Under the pieces are notes generated by a model, which had not been told where the DNA came from, did no database searches, and saw nothing but the letters and a program-made list of their open reading frames with translations. A stretch of DNA of 59,893 nt, taken from Thermoplasmata archaeon (lineage in GTDB: Archaea > Thermoplasmatota > Thermoplasmata > Lutacidiplasmatales > UBA184). Positions within the stretch are counted from its first letter, which is position 1; every line of letters starts with the position of its first letter. Positions 34,032 through 43,741 of this stretch are shown piece by piece. The translations under genes were made by a program, and so were the position numbers. Location: NCBI GenBank assembly GCA_027314165.1, contig DAHVCH010000014.1, forward strand, positions 1 through 59,893, in the 5' to 3' direction.

Positions 34032-37000
34032 TCACGTACGCGCTTTCTGCTCCGCCGCGGTTTCTTTCGTTCCCTCATCCGCGACGTCCTTGGAGTCTTC
34101 GACCGGCTCCGTTGGGGCATGCGTGGAACGACCCCGGCGCGACAGGTACAGGATAATGGCGACCACCGCAACGGCCACGACTGCTCCCACGCCACCGTAG
34201 AGGAGATAGGTTGGGGTGCTCGAAGGGCTCGTTGTGATGGAGTCCGTTATGGAGATCGTGATGTAAGAACTCTCCACTGTCTTTCCTCCCAAGGTCACTT
34301 TCACGAACAGTGTCTCCGTCCCAGTCTTTGATCCCGCAGTGAAGACCACGGAGGATGTGCTGGTGGAATTCAGAGTGCCCAAGGCCGAACTGGTCAGAGT
34401 CCATGAGTAGGTCGCTCCGAGGGGACATGTCCCACCCGTACAAGTTGGGGTCGCAGTGAAGGTCTTGGAATCTCCCGTGGTGACGGAAGCTGAGTTCGGG
34501 CTCACTGTCACTGAGGTCAAGGTTATGGCAGGGTTTACGGTGAGGACCGTGGCCCGGTTGGCTGAGCGTCCCACGGTGTCGCTGGCAGAGACGCTGACGG
34601 TGAAGGTTCCCGTTGCCGTGGGAACACAGGCCAGAGATGCCGTGTTCGACGAGGTGCATCCCGCGGGCAGACCGATGTAGTTGTAGGAAAACACGCCCGT
34701 GCCTCCAGTGGAGCTAACGTTGAGGTATGTGGTTTGACCGGGCGTGATGGGGTTCGGGAAGGCGGAGAAAGATGTGATCGTGGGATCATTGGCGACGACT
34801 AGGGTAAGCGTGCCGCTCGTGGAAGAGAGACCGTTAGAGTCAGTGATTTGGACAGAGATGGTGAACTTACCAGATGCCGTTGGAGTACAATTCAAGGGAT
34901 TGACACTGGTGGACGTGCATCCCGTTGGGAGCCCGGACCATAGGTAGCTGAACCCTCCCGAACCCCCTGTGACAGTGGAGGAGAGTGAGACCGCCTGGTT
35001 GATGTCCACCGCCGGGGGAGAGGCTGTCGGCGTCCCAGCCACCGGGCCCGTGCTCACCACGACTTCTACTACGTTGGAGTAACTGGTGGGGACTCCGCTT
35101 CCGCTGTCCGTCGCCCACACGCAGTAGTACATTGCACCCGCTGTGCTGGTGCTTGGGGTGTAGACTACAGTGAACCCCGTCCCTGAAGTCCCGGTCGAGG
35201 ACGAGTCCAAGGAACAGTTCGAGTTCGACCCATCGTACCACGTAATCGTGATTGTGTTTGACCCAGAATAGGAGCTCGTCGCCGTCAGCGCGGTGGCAGT
35301 ATGTCCCACGTCGTAGATCACCGGGGTTGTCCCTGGCGTCACCGCCACCGTCGGGTCCGCGTTCACTGTCACTGATATCGTCGGTGAGGAGGCCGCCGTC
35401 ATCGAGACGGAGTCAGTGAAAACCACGTAGATCCCTGTGTCCGCGACCGTGGTGGAGTAGGTGGCCGCCGCTCCTGTCCCTGAGGCTCCCGAGATGGCTC
35501 CTCCGCCATCATACCAGCGCCAGCTGAAGGGCGCCGTGCCTCCCGTCACCGTCGAGGTCAGTGTGGCCGTTTGCCCGGCATCAATGGCCGTTGAGGAGGG
35601 CTGGGCAGAGATCGCTGGGTCCGGGTTCACGACCACCGACACCATCGGCGTGGAGGTCGCCGTCATCGAGACCGAGTCGGTGAACACTACGTAGATCCCT
35701 GTGTCCGCGACCGTGGTGGAGTAGGTGGCGATCGCTCCCGTTCCCGAGGCCCCCGCGATGGCGCCTCCGCCATCATACCACTGCCAGCTGAAGGGTGCCG
35801 TGCCTCCTGTCACCGTCGAGGTCAGGGTGGCCGTTTGCCCGGCGTCAATGGCCGTTGAGGAGGGCTGGGCAGAGATCGCGGGATCGGACGACACTGTCAC
35901 TGACACCTTGGGTGAAGATGTTGCCTGCCCATATACAAAATCAGTGAAGACCACATAGATTCCCGTGTCTGCGACCGCGGTGGTATACGTGGCCGTCACT
36001 CCTGACCCTTGGGCTCCCGCAATGGCTCCTCCGCCATCATACCAGCGCCAGACGAAGGGCGCCGTGCCTCCCGTCACCGTCGAGGTCAGTGTAGCCGTTT
36101 GTCCAGAGTCGATGGCCACAGAGGTGGGCTGGGTGGAGATCGCGGGGTCCGGGTTCACGACCACCGACACCGTCGGCGTGGAGGTCACAAACTTCGAGAC
36201 GGTGTCCGTGAAGACCACGTAAATCCCCGTGTGCGCGACCGTGGTGGAATAGGTGGCAGTCGCACCTGTACCTGAGGCTCCAGAAATCGCTCCTCCGCTA
36301 TCATACCATTGCCAGGTGAAGGGGGCCGTGCCTCCTGTCACGATTGAGGTCAGGGTGGCCATCTGCCCGCTGTCGATGACCGTGGACGATGGTTCAGCAG
36401 AGATTGCCGGATCTGATGATACCGTCAACCCCGTGGTGGCGCTCGAGCTGGCCTTATTTGAGTCATTCACCCAGACCTTCAGGGTGAAGCTCCCGGGGCC
36501 AGCGGGGGCGCAGTTGATCACGCTGTAGTTCCCTCCCAGACAGCCTGGCGGAAGTCCCCTCCAAGTGTATGAGTAACTTCCACTCCCACCGCTGTCGGTG
36601 GCCGTGAGTTTCAAGTTCTGACCCACGTCAAGGATTGCGGGAGTGGCCGCAAGAGAGGCGGTTCCCAAGGCTGGGGAGACCACCAGCACAAGACTTGGAG
36701 AGGTGGCGGTGTATCCGTTAGAGTCCGTGACCGAGACCGTGATGTGAGAGGTCCCCGCTGCGGTCGGAGTGCACGAAAGTGTCAGGGAGTCAATGGAGGA
36801 GCACCCCGTCGGAAGCCCGTTCCACAGGTAGGTCGGAGCGCCACTCCCCGACGTGGCGATGGCACTCAAGTCGGTCGTTTGGCCCACGTCGTCACTGGAA
36901 GGTGAGGCCGTGGGGGCATTGGCGGAGGGATCCGAAGAGATGGTGAGGGTAGCGAGTGACCATACACTCTTCCCCACCGCGTCCGTTGCCGTTACGTTCA

Positions 37001-38303
37001 CCGTATAGGTTCCGGGAGTAATGGCCGTACAGGAGGTGCTCACATTCGTGAATCCGTTGACGGTCGCGGCCGAGCAGGTCAACCCCGACGAGGGGGACAC
37101 CGCCACCGTGGCCGAGAGTCCCCCCGCGCCAGGGGCGACGATGGGAGCAGAGAGATAGGTAGGTTGTCCCACATCCCTGGCAGTGCGACCGCTCAGCGCC
37201 GCAAGCTCGAGTTCCGTGGAAATCACACTCACGTAGTTCGTACCCTGGTTGGTCACAAACACCTCGCCGTTGTTTGGGTCATACGCCGCGGTGGTGGGGA
37301 CATTCAAGCCACCTAGTATTGTAGCCACCACAGTGTTCGTGGTCGTGTTGATGACACTGACGGTGTTTGAGCCCGCGTTGGGCACGTAGATGAGGGCATT
37401 ACCGCTGTCATATGCGGGATACATTGGTTGCGCGCCGACGGCAATATTCGCAATCACCTTGTTGGTTGAGGTAGAGATGACGCTCACGTTCGCCGATCCT
37501 GCGTTGGTTACGTACACTTCGCTGTTGGCACCATCGTAAGCCACCCCCTGCGGCGACGTCCCTACCCCGATACTTATGAAGGACACACCGCCCTGGTCGT
37601 AGCTCACGTTGTCCGAGCCATAGTTCGCCACGTATGCATTATGGTTCGCAGTATCCACCGCCACACCGTCAGGGTGGACTCCGACAGGTGTGGTGGCTTG
37701 AATCGAATTCGCCAGTTCCATGCTCACTGAGTTGGACCCCGCGTTGGTCGCGAATACATCGCCGTTACCACCGTCACACGCAATGCCGACAGGGTTGGTT
37801 CCGATGTTGAGATTATAGGCAACCAACGTTCCCGAGATGATGCTCATATTGTTGCTCCCCGAGTTTACCACGTATACCCCACCACTCTGCGCGTCAACAC
37901 ACACGCCGGCAGGATAGGTACCAACATTGATTGATCCCAACGCTTTGTCCGTCGCTCCGGAAATCATCGTCACATTGTTGTAGTACTGCGACGTCACGTA
38001 CCAGTCGTTGTCGTTACCGTCGTACACCACCCCCCATAGAATTGGAGTACCTCCGAGCGTCACCTTTGCGACGATGGTTCCCGCCTCTTGGGCCGGGGCG
38101 CTGTTGCCTGCAACCTGGCCAGGTATTGGTCCACCGAACGGCGTAATCACCGAGTGCCCACTGGCCGCCACGGGTGCTGGGCTCGACAAAGTGCTACCGG
38201 ACGCCGAACCTTGTAACACCCCCGTCTCGAGAGGGATGAGTGCCACAATCGCGGAAGTGATCGAAAGGGCCGCGACAAGGAGGGTGAGGACCGTTCTTCT
38301 CAT
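34032..38303 (-). CDS. YVTN beta-propeller and Ig-like repeat adhesin, C-terminal anchor
   Basis: 1423 residues from ATG at 38303 (signal peptide RRTVLTLLVAALSITSAIVAL). An alternative ATG at 38384 has a TATA-like stretch (CCTAATAACC) about 27 nt upstream and adds 27 residues. Residues about 70-360 hold seven or eight YVTN-type blades (VYVTNAGSANVSVIS and variants). PKD/Ig-like domains follow, then four near-identical 88-residue Ig-like repeats (ISAQPSSTAIDAGQTATLTS...), several more Ig-like units, a C-terminal helix (YGGVGAVVAVAVVAIILYL) and a basic/acidic tail. A surface adhesin. Codon use is clearly less GC-biased than in the neighbouring genes, suggesting transfer. Confidence 0.85.
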   Translation of the reverse strand: MRRTVLTLLVAALSITSAIVALIPLETGVLQGSASGSTLSSPAPVAASGHSVITPFGGPIPGQVAGNSAPAQEAGTIVAKVTLGGTPILWGVVYDGNDNDWYVTSQYYNNVTMISGATDKALGSINVGTYPAGVCVDAQSGGVYVVNSGSNNMSIISGTLVAYNLNIGTNPVGIACDGGNGDVFATNAGSNSVSMELANSIQATTPVGVHPDGVAVDTANHNAYVANYGSDNVSYDQGGVSFISIGVGTSPQGVAYDGANSEVYVTNAGSANVSVISTSTNKVIANIAVGAQPMYPAYDSGNALIYVPNAGSNTVSVINTTTNTVVATILGGLNVPTTAAYDPNNGEVFVTNQGTNYVSVISTELELAALSGRTARDVGQPTYLSAPIVAPGAGGLSATVAVSPSSGLTCSAATVNGFTNVSTSCTAITPGTYTVNVTATDAVGKSVWSLATLTISSDPSANAPTASPSSDDVGQTTDLSAIATSGSGAPTYLWNGLPTGCSSIDSLTLSCTPTAAGTSHITVSVTDSNGYTATSPSLVLVVSPALGTASLAATPAILDVGQNLKLTATDSGGSGSYSYTWRGLPPGCLGGNYSVINCAPAGPGSFTLKVWVNDSNKASSSATTGLTVSSDPAISAEPSSTVIDSGQMATLTSIVTGGTAPFTWQWYDSGGAISGASGTGATATYSTTVAHTGIYVVFTDTVSKFVTSTPTVSVVVNPDPAISTQPTSVAIDSGQTATLTSTVTGGTAPFVWRWYDGGGAIAGAQGSGVTATYTTAVADTGIYVVFTDFVYGQATSSPKVSVTVSSDPAISAQPSSTAIDAGQTATLTSTVTGGTAPFSWQWYDGGGAIAGASGTGAIATYSTTVADTGIYVVFTDSVSMTATSTPMVSVVVNPDPAISAQPSSTAIDAGQTATLTSTVTGGTAPFSWRWYDGGGAISGASGTGAAATYSTTVADTGIYVVFTDSVSMTAASSPTISVTVNADPTVAVTPGTTPVIYDVGHTATALTATSSYSGSNTITITWYDGSNSNCSLDSSSTGTSGTGFTVVYTPSTSTAGAMYYCVWATDSGSGVPTSYSNVVEVVVSTGPVAGTPTASPPAVDINQAVSLSSTVTGGSGGFSYLWSGLPTGCTSTSVNPLNCTPTASGKFTISVQITDSNGLSSTSGTLTLVVANDPTITSFSAFPNPITPGQTTYLNVSSTGGTGVFSYNYIGLPAGCTSSNTASLACVPTATGTFTVSVSASDTVGRSANRATVLTVNPAITLTSVTVSPNSASVTTGDSKTFTATPTCTGGTCPLGATYSWTLTSSALGTLNSTSTSSVVFTAGSKTGTETLFVKVTLGGKTVESSYITISITDSITTSPSSTPTYLLYGGVGAVVAVAVVAIILYLSRRGRSTHAPTEPVEDSKDVADEGTKETAAEQKART
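35365..36420. repeat. Four tandem 264-bp repeats inside the adhesin gene
   Basis: The same block recurs every 264 bp: for example GCCGTGCCTCC begins at 35533, 35797, 36061 and 36325. Each unit encodes one 88-residue Ig-like domain of the adhesin. The exact spacing shows recent expansion by recombination. Outer limits are approximate. Confidence 0.85.
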
Positions 38304-38384
38304 CGGGATGTGCCGAATGGATCTTGTGACACCTGTAACGATAGCGCTCGAGACGTTAACCCGGGAGAGCCTGAAAGCGGTCAT

Positions 38385-38751
38385 GCCCGGCGGGATTTTG
38401 GTTGGGTTATTAGGGTTCCCTCGAGGTAAACTTATGCACATTTTGACCTCGCCCTGAGCGCCGGGTAGTCGACCGAGAGGGAGGAACCGGCGGTTCGAGT
38501 GGAACCCCGCGGTTTGATAGACACCCCGCGCCCAGCTTCGACAAAACACGAAAAATCGCCCCGCCCTCCCTCGAGAGACTGAAAAGTGCTGTCTGAAGAT
38601 GTGTTGATGGCGGGGGGAACCTCGCCTCGGAAGGAGCCTAGCAGGCCCAACCGAGGTGAGGCCCACGAGCACGAGAACCGGAGAACGGATAGTGGACGTG
38701 AAAGCGCCCAAATCCACCCACCGCCCCTACCGGCCTGAATTCCGAGGCCTA
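38385..38751. other. Intergenic region between adhesin and IS element
   Basis: About 370 bp with no convincing gene. It holds the probable adhesin promoter (TATA-like CCTAATAACC on the minus strand, near 38405-38416, and a further AT-rich stretch near 38428-38441). The rest shows nothing recognisable. Confidence 0.5.
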
Positions 38752-40485
38752 TACGGGATAGGTGCGGGATAGCCTCGACGTTTCTCCTCGAAGTTTTGCT
38801 CCTGCAGGGGCTTCGCCATCCTTGTGAGCATATCCCGTTAAGACGGAATATGGCCAAGCCCTATGTCGAGGTTCGTCGCCGAGGGGACCGCTTCTACGCT
38901 TGCGAACGGGAACCCGATTGGGACCCGGTTCGCAAACACGGCCGAAGTCGCACCCTGCGCTTCCTTGGCCCCTGCAACGAGAGCGGACGGGTCCTGACGC
39001 CTCCCAAGGTGTACCTCGAGCCGGTCCAATCGGCGTTCCCTGTCGGCCGCCTCCTCGTCTTCCACGCCAGCGCGGAGAAGCTCCGTGTCCGGGAGCGCGT
39101 CCGCACGGCCCTCGGGATTGATGACGAGATGGCCGGGCACTTCATGATCACCGTCTACAACATGGACACCGACCGGGTCGCGGACGAGCATCTGCCCGAC
39201 TGGGCCCGGGCCGGCCCCTTGGACCGGTTGCTCTCCATCGACACGACGGACCTGACCCCCGAGACCTTCGGGAAGGTCCGGTCGGCCCTGTGCCGCCTCA
39301 ACCCCGATACGAAGCTCTGGGAGGACCGTGGTCCCGCCGTCCAGAAGGCCCTCACACGGGCCTCGCGGTCCCTGACCCGTGACCCTCCCGGGGCCTACTA
39401 CGACGTGACCAAGGTGGAGTTCCATGGCTGGACCAACCCGTATCCGGAGACGGGACACGACGCCAACGGCGGGCTCTCCACGGTGGTGGGGTTCGGGATG
39501 GTGGCCTCCTCTGAGCACCACCACCCCTACCTCTGCTGTGCCCTGCCCGGGAGCCAGAACGGCTCCCTGGGGTGGGGGGGACGATCCGGACGCTCCGGTC
39601 GTGGGGATACGACGGCCTCCACCTGGTCATGGACCGTGGGATGATCACGAAGGAGAACGTGAAGCTCGCCCGGGACGAGGGGTACACCCTGGTGGGGTTG
39701 GTGAATGGGGCTTCACCACCCTGGCGCTAGCCTCGCGGTGTAGCGAGGAGGAGCTGGAGCAGCCCGAGAACGTGGTGGAGACCTCACGAGGGTCCATCTA
39801 CGCGAGGGCCCTGACTACGCCGCTCTTCGACATCCCCCAGCTGCGGGTCGCGGGTGGTGGTGAACCCGAGACGGAAGGCCGAGGAGCGGGAAGGACGGGA
39901 CCTGGCGCTGGACGAGCGGGAGGGTCCCAGCAAGATATCGAAGGACCGGGTGGGGGTGCTCAAGAAGCAGCTCAGGGTGCAGAGCCCGAAGCTGAGGAGG
40001 AAGAAGGGGTATGCGCCGGGGCTCCTGGTGAGGAGCTTCGGTCGTCGAGGGGCCGTGGTGGACCACGAGGCGGTGAAGCGGGCGCGGGGGGTGGACGGTA
40101 GGTTCCTGATCCTCAGTACGGACCTCACGCTGAGCGGGAAGGTGATGTACCGAACGTACTTCGCGAGGGACGGGATCGAGAAGGTGTTCCGCACGGGCAA
40201 GGGGGAGTTCTCGCTGACCCCGCTGCGGTGGCACCGCCAAGACCGGACCGACGCGCACGCGACGATCTTCCACACGGCTTCACTGTTGTGGAGCTGGTCC
40301 GAACAGACCTTGAAAGGGAAATACCCCGAGTTGAGCCTGGCCGAGGCTCTGCACTCCCTCGAGGGCCTGGCGTGGGTGAGGTCCGGGAGCGGGAAATCGG
40401 TCCGGGAGTGGCCGATGAAACCGAACGACGAGCAGAAGGAGATCCTCTCCGCCCTCGAGGCGACCCGCTATCTACCTATCCCGTA
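38752..40485 (+). mobile_element. Decayed IS1634-like insertion sequence with 12-bp TIRs
   Basis: TACGGGATAGGT at 38752-38763 is repeated inverted (ACCTATCCCGTA) at 40474-40485, giving an element of 1734 bp that encloses one transposase gene. The right repeat overlaps the transposase stop codon. No clear target-site duplication is seen in the flanks, consistent with an old insertion. Size and transposase type fit the IS1634 family (IS4-like DDE group). Confidence 0.75.
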
Positions 40486-40486
40486 G
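38850..40486 (+). pseudogene. Frameshifted DDE transposase, IS1634-like
   Basis: From ATG at 38850 the product starts MAKPYVEVRRRGDRF and carries the first catalytic Asp region YYDVTKVEFHGW near 39400. The frame breaks at a G7 run (39574-39580). The next piece (TIRTLRSWGYDGLHLVMDRG) carries the second Asp. At least two more shifts follow (about 39690-39730 and about 39845), and the last frame (39854-40486) holds the catalytic Glu region YFARDGIEKVFRTGK. Three or more frameshifts make this transposase inactive. Confidence 0.8.
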
Positions 40487-40558
40487 ATGGCTCGGAATCC
40501 AGGTCGGGTGGCCAACCCCCCCACCCCCCCGCGCGCCCGCCCGGCGCGAGCCTCTGTT

Positions 40559-43500
40559 TCATTGGGGAGGGGGTGGGCCCGTTGGAGCTTCGGCCATCGG
40601 GGTCTCCCCCGCTCCGCCCGGCGCGGCGGGGCCCTCAGGGCCCTCGGACACGGAGCTTCCTCCGGTGGGATGGGACCGCTTGCCCGACCCCATCCGGCGG
40701 CGGCGCATGCGGTCCTGGGAACGGATGAAGAGCGCGAGGCCCACGAGGACCAGGACGGCGATGACCACCATGCCGAAGACGAGGGCGCCCTGGGTCCCGG
40801 CGTACCACGGGGACTGCGACGAGGGACCGGTATGCGTACCCGTCGAGTTGTTGCCCCCGCCTCCCGGGGGCGGGCCCCCGCCCCCGCTTCCCGGGGTGAC
40901 GGTGACCGTGACCGCAGGCACGCCCGCCTGGGCTCCGGTGGAGTCGGTGACCTGGAGGAGAACGGAATAGGTCCCGGCGACGGTGAAGGTGTGCGTCGCC
41001 GAGGAGACCGGGATCGCGGAGGAGTAGGTCGTGCCGTCCCCGAAGACGACGACGATGTTGTAGGGCGAGCTGCCGCCGGAGACCACCCAAGAGGCGGTCA
41101 GCGCGAGCGGCGTGGTCCCGCTGGTCGGCGTGACCGTCCCGGAGATCGAGAGCGGGGAGGAGATGGTGACCTTCGCGTTGATGGTCAGCACCACGCCCAC
41201 CGCGTCGGAGACGTTCACCGACACGGCGTAGGTTCCCGGGGCGGTGAGCTGGAACGTCGCGGTGTACCCCGTCGCGGTCCCCACGCTGGTGGTGAACGTG
41301 GGCGTGCCGTACGGTTGGACACCGCCGGAAAGACCGGTGAGCGAGAGGGTCAGGTTCGCCGGTGCGTCCAGCACCTGGGCGTTCGCGGTGAGGGTCCCCG
41401 CGAAGGGGGCGGGGAGCTCCACCACGTCCGCGGTGCCGTTCAGCGAGCCTTCTCCGGCCCAGAGCAGCCCGTCGGCCGCGAGCGTGCTGGGAGGCCACTG
41501 CCAGAGGAGCCCCACGCCGGTGGTCAGGTCCTGCTGGGAGACCCCTTCGACGCCCTGGAGCACCTCCGGTCCGGGAACGGTGGGCGACGTCTCGTACCCC
41601 TGCCCGCCCAGGAGGTAGGTGTTGGCCAAGACCGAGATCGAGGTCACGCTGAGCATGTTCGTCGGGAGCGGAAGGGGCCCGGAGAGGTCGAAGGCCCCTT
41701 GCCCCCCGTCGGTCCAGTTGACGAGCGCCCCGGCCCCGCCGACCCAGAAGGTCGTGCCGTTCCAGGCGGCGGCGAACGGGACGAAGAGGTTCGAGACGAA
41801 CTGGGTGGAGACGTTCGTGAACGGCGTGGCGCTCGCCGGGGCGTAGTAGTAGAAGTCCCCGATGCCGGAGGCCTCGGGCTGCTGCTCCCCGCCGAGGAAC
41901 GCGTTGCCCGCGCCGTCCGTCGCGATCGTCGTGACCTCCGAGAGGGACGTGAGGGAGGAGGAGAGGTTGGTCCACAGCGCGCCCCCGGGGGCGTAGGAGA
42001 AGAGCCCTCCGCCGGCGCTCACCTCCTGCGTGGCGCCGTTGTGCTGCTGGAGGATCCCTCCCACCAGGAGCCGGCCGCTGTTCCAGGCCATCGCGTCCAC
42101 CACCAGGTCGGGGTCGAGGCCCGAGGAGATGTCCGTGAGGGCGAGGGTGGTGATGTTGAGCGCGAGGACGCGGGTCCCGTCCGAGAAGTAGATCGCCTTC
42201 GAGGAGGCGACGGAGAGGGTGAGAGCGCGGACCCCCGGAGGCAACGCCCCCGTCAGGTCCCGCGTGGTGAGGTTCCCCAGGTCGATCGAGACCAGGCTCC
42301 CCGCCGTCCCGTTCGTGCCGGCGACGAAGAGGTGGCCCGAGGCGAGCGCGAGCGCCGACGCGTCGACCAGCCCGCTGCCCAGGTCGGCGCGGACCGTCCG
42401 GTACCCGGCGGTCGAGCTCCAGCTCGCGATCTCGGCGGCCTGGCCGTTACGCCATCCTCCGACCATGAGCACGCTGCCGTTCCAGTCGAGGGCCAGCGGG
42501 ACCACGCCAGGGGGGAAGGGGGAGGTGGGGGAGGCGGTCACGATCCCCGTCCGGGCGTCGACCACGGCGAGCCCGAGGGAAGAGGCGACGGAGATGCCGT
42601 TGGTCACGGCGGGGTCCGTCGCGGCGGCGGAGGGGCTCCCGGTGGAGGCGGCGAGGGAGGCGCTGAGGTTGACGAAGGGACCGCCGGTGAGGTTCACGAT
42701 CCCCGTGTAGACGCCTCCGGGGGACCCCACCAGGACGTAGTTCCCGGCCGCGGCGAGAGGGGTCACCGGCTCGCCGAAGCTCGACGGCAGCAGGGAGGTG
42801 TAGTTCGTGAACGCCCAGTTCCCTCCCGCGAAGGAGAGCATCCCCAGGGTCCCGTTCGGGCCGCTGCCCGAGACCACGACCCCGGAGGGGGTGGTGAGGG
42901 CGCCGACCAGCGCGTGGAAGGCCAGGGGCACCCCCGTGAAGAGGCTGAACCCGAAGGAGTCGTTGTAGACGGCCACGATCGGCAGCGCCGGCCCGGTGCT
43001 GTAGCTCCCACCGACGAGCGCCACCTGGGCCCCGACCACCCCGCCTCCCCCCAGGACCTGGAGGGCACTGGGGGTGAACCCGTAGGCCGGGCGGAAGGTC
43101 CCGTTGCTGACGTTCTGCTCCATCAGCACGGGCCCGGCGCTGCCCTGGCCCCAGAGGAAGACGGTGGGGTACGCCCCGTTCGAGAGCGCCCCTCCCTGAA
43201 CTGCGCCCGCGTCCGTCGCCGGCGCGGTGCTGAGGAAGCCCCCGGTCAGGTCCGCCACGGTGGGGGTCGTTCCCATCGCGAGCTCGCCGATCTTCGCGCC
43301 CGAGGCGTTGTCCGCGCCCAGGAGGTCGAACTGACCTCCGGGGAGTGTCAGGAGCTGGTCCACCGAGCTCCAGGACCCGCCGGGGACCTGGGGCAGCGAG
43401 GGCGCGAGCGAGTGCGGGGGCTCAACGGTGGAGTTCGAGGCGAGGATGGTCTGGCCACCGGTGCGAGCTCCGGGAGAGCCTCCTCCCAGGGTCGTGGGTC

Positions 43501-43648
43501 CGGCATGCGCGGCGCCGAGCGACTGCCCGGGAGCCCCCGGGGGTGCGTGTGACGCACCTCCCGCCCAGACGGAGACCGGGGCGAGGAGGAGGAGGCCGAG
43601 CAGCATCGCGCCGAGTACGGTCCATCGTGCGTTACCCCAGTTGTCCAT
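40559..43648 (-). CDS. Secreted beta-propeller and PKD protein, C-terminal anchor
   Basis: 1029 residues from ATG at 43648; an upstream GTG at 43669 adds seven. A signal peptide (WTVLGAMLLGLLLLAPVSVWA) is followed by a long beta-propeller-like region (about 90-720; repeating blades such as TLGMLSFAGGNWAF and TVFLWGQGSAG), then two or three PKD/Ig-like domains (one has VVVFGDGTTY), a Gly/Pro linker, a membrane helix (ALVFGMVVIAVLVLVGLALFI) and a basic tail. Likely surface-exposed. It is the only gene between the IS element and the peptidoglycan-hydrolase-like gene, on the same strand as the latter with 93 bp between them. Confidence 0.82.
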   Translation of the reverse strand: MDNWGNARWTVLGAMLLGLLLLAPVSVWAGGASHAPPGAPGQSLGAAHAGPTTLGGGSPGARTGGQTILASNSTVEPPHSLAPSLPQVPGGSWSSVDQLLTLPGGQFDLLGADNASGAKIGELAMGTTPTVADLTGGFLSTAPATDAGAVQGGALSNGAYPTVFLWGQGSAGPVLMEQNVSNGTFRPAYGFTPSALQVLGGGGVVGAQVALVGGSYSTGPALPIVAVYNDSFGFSLFTGVPLAFHALVGALTTPSGVVVSGSGPNGTLGMLSFAGGNWAFTNYTSLLPSSFGEPVTPLAAAGNYVLVGSPGGVYTGIVNLTGGPFVNLSASLAASTGSPSAAATDPAVTNGISVASSLGLAVVDARTGIVTASPTSPFPPGVVPLALDWNGSVLMVGGWRNGQAAEIASWSSTAGYRTVRADLGSGLVDASALALASGHLFVAGTNGTAGSLVSIDLGNLTTRDLTGALPPGVRALTLSVASSKAIYFSDGTRVLALNITTLALTDISSGLDPDLVVDAMAWNSGRLLVGGILQQHNGATQEVSAGGGLFSYAPGGALWTNLSSSLTSLSEVTTIATDGAGNAFLGGEQQPEASGIGDFYYYAPASATPFTNVSTQFVSNLFVPFAAAWNGTTFWVGGAGALVNWTDGGQGAFDLSGPLPLPTNMLSVTSISVLANTYLLGGQGYETSPTVPGPEVLQGVEGVSQQDLTTGVGLLWQWPPSTLAADGLLWAGEGSLNGTADVVELPAPFAGTLTANAQVLDAPANLTLSLTGLSGGVQPYGTPTFTTSVGTATGYTATFQLTAPGTYAVSVNVSDAVGVVLTINAKVTISSPLSISGTVTPTSGTTPLALTASWVVSGGSSPYNIVVVFGDGTTYSSAIPVSSATHTFTVAGTYSVLLQVTDSTGAQAGVPAVTVTVTPGSGGGGPPPGGGGNNSTGTHTGPSSQSPWYAGTQGALVFGMVVIAVLVLVGLALFIRSQDRMRRRRMGSGKRSHPTGGSSVSEGPEGPAAPGGAGETPMAEAPTGPPPPQ

Positions 43649-43741
43649 CGAACGGCTCCCCAGGGTCACCTTTCGGTCCCCCGAGCAAGGGGCCAGAGCC
43701 GTCGCGGGTTCATGGCGTTTCGCCCGGAGGGGAGCGATATC

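Noticed and set aside
38470-38530. tRNA-like GGTTCGAGT sequence
   Set aside because: The T-arm-like string is not followed by a matching acceptor stem or anticodon arm at the right spacing.
40487-43552. 1021-codon plus-strand frame
   Set aside because: Antisense of the propeller/PKD gene, with low-complexity Gly/Arg composition and no motif.
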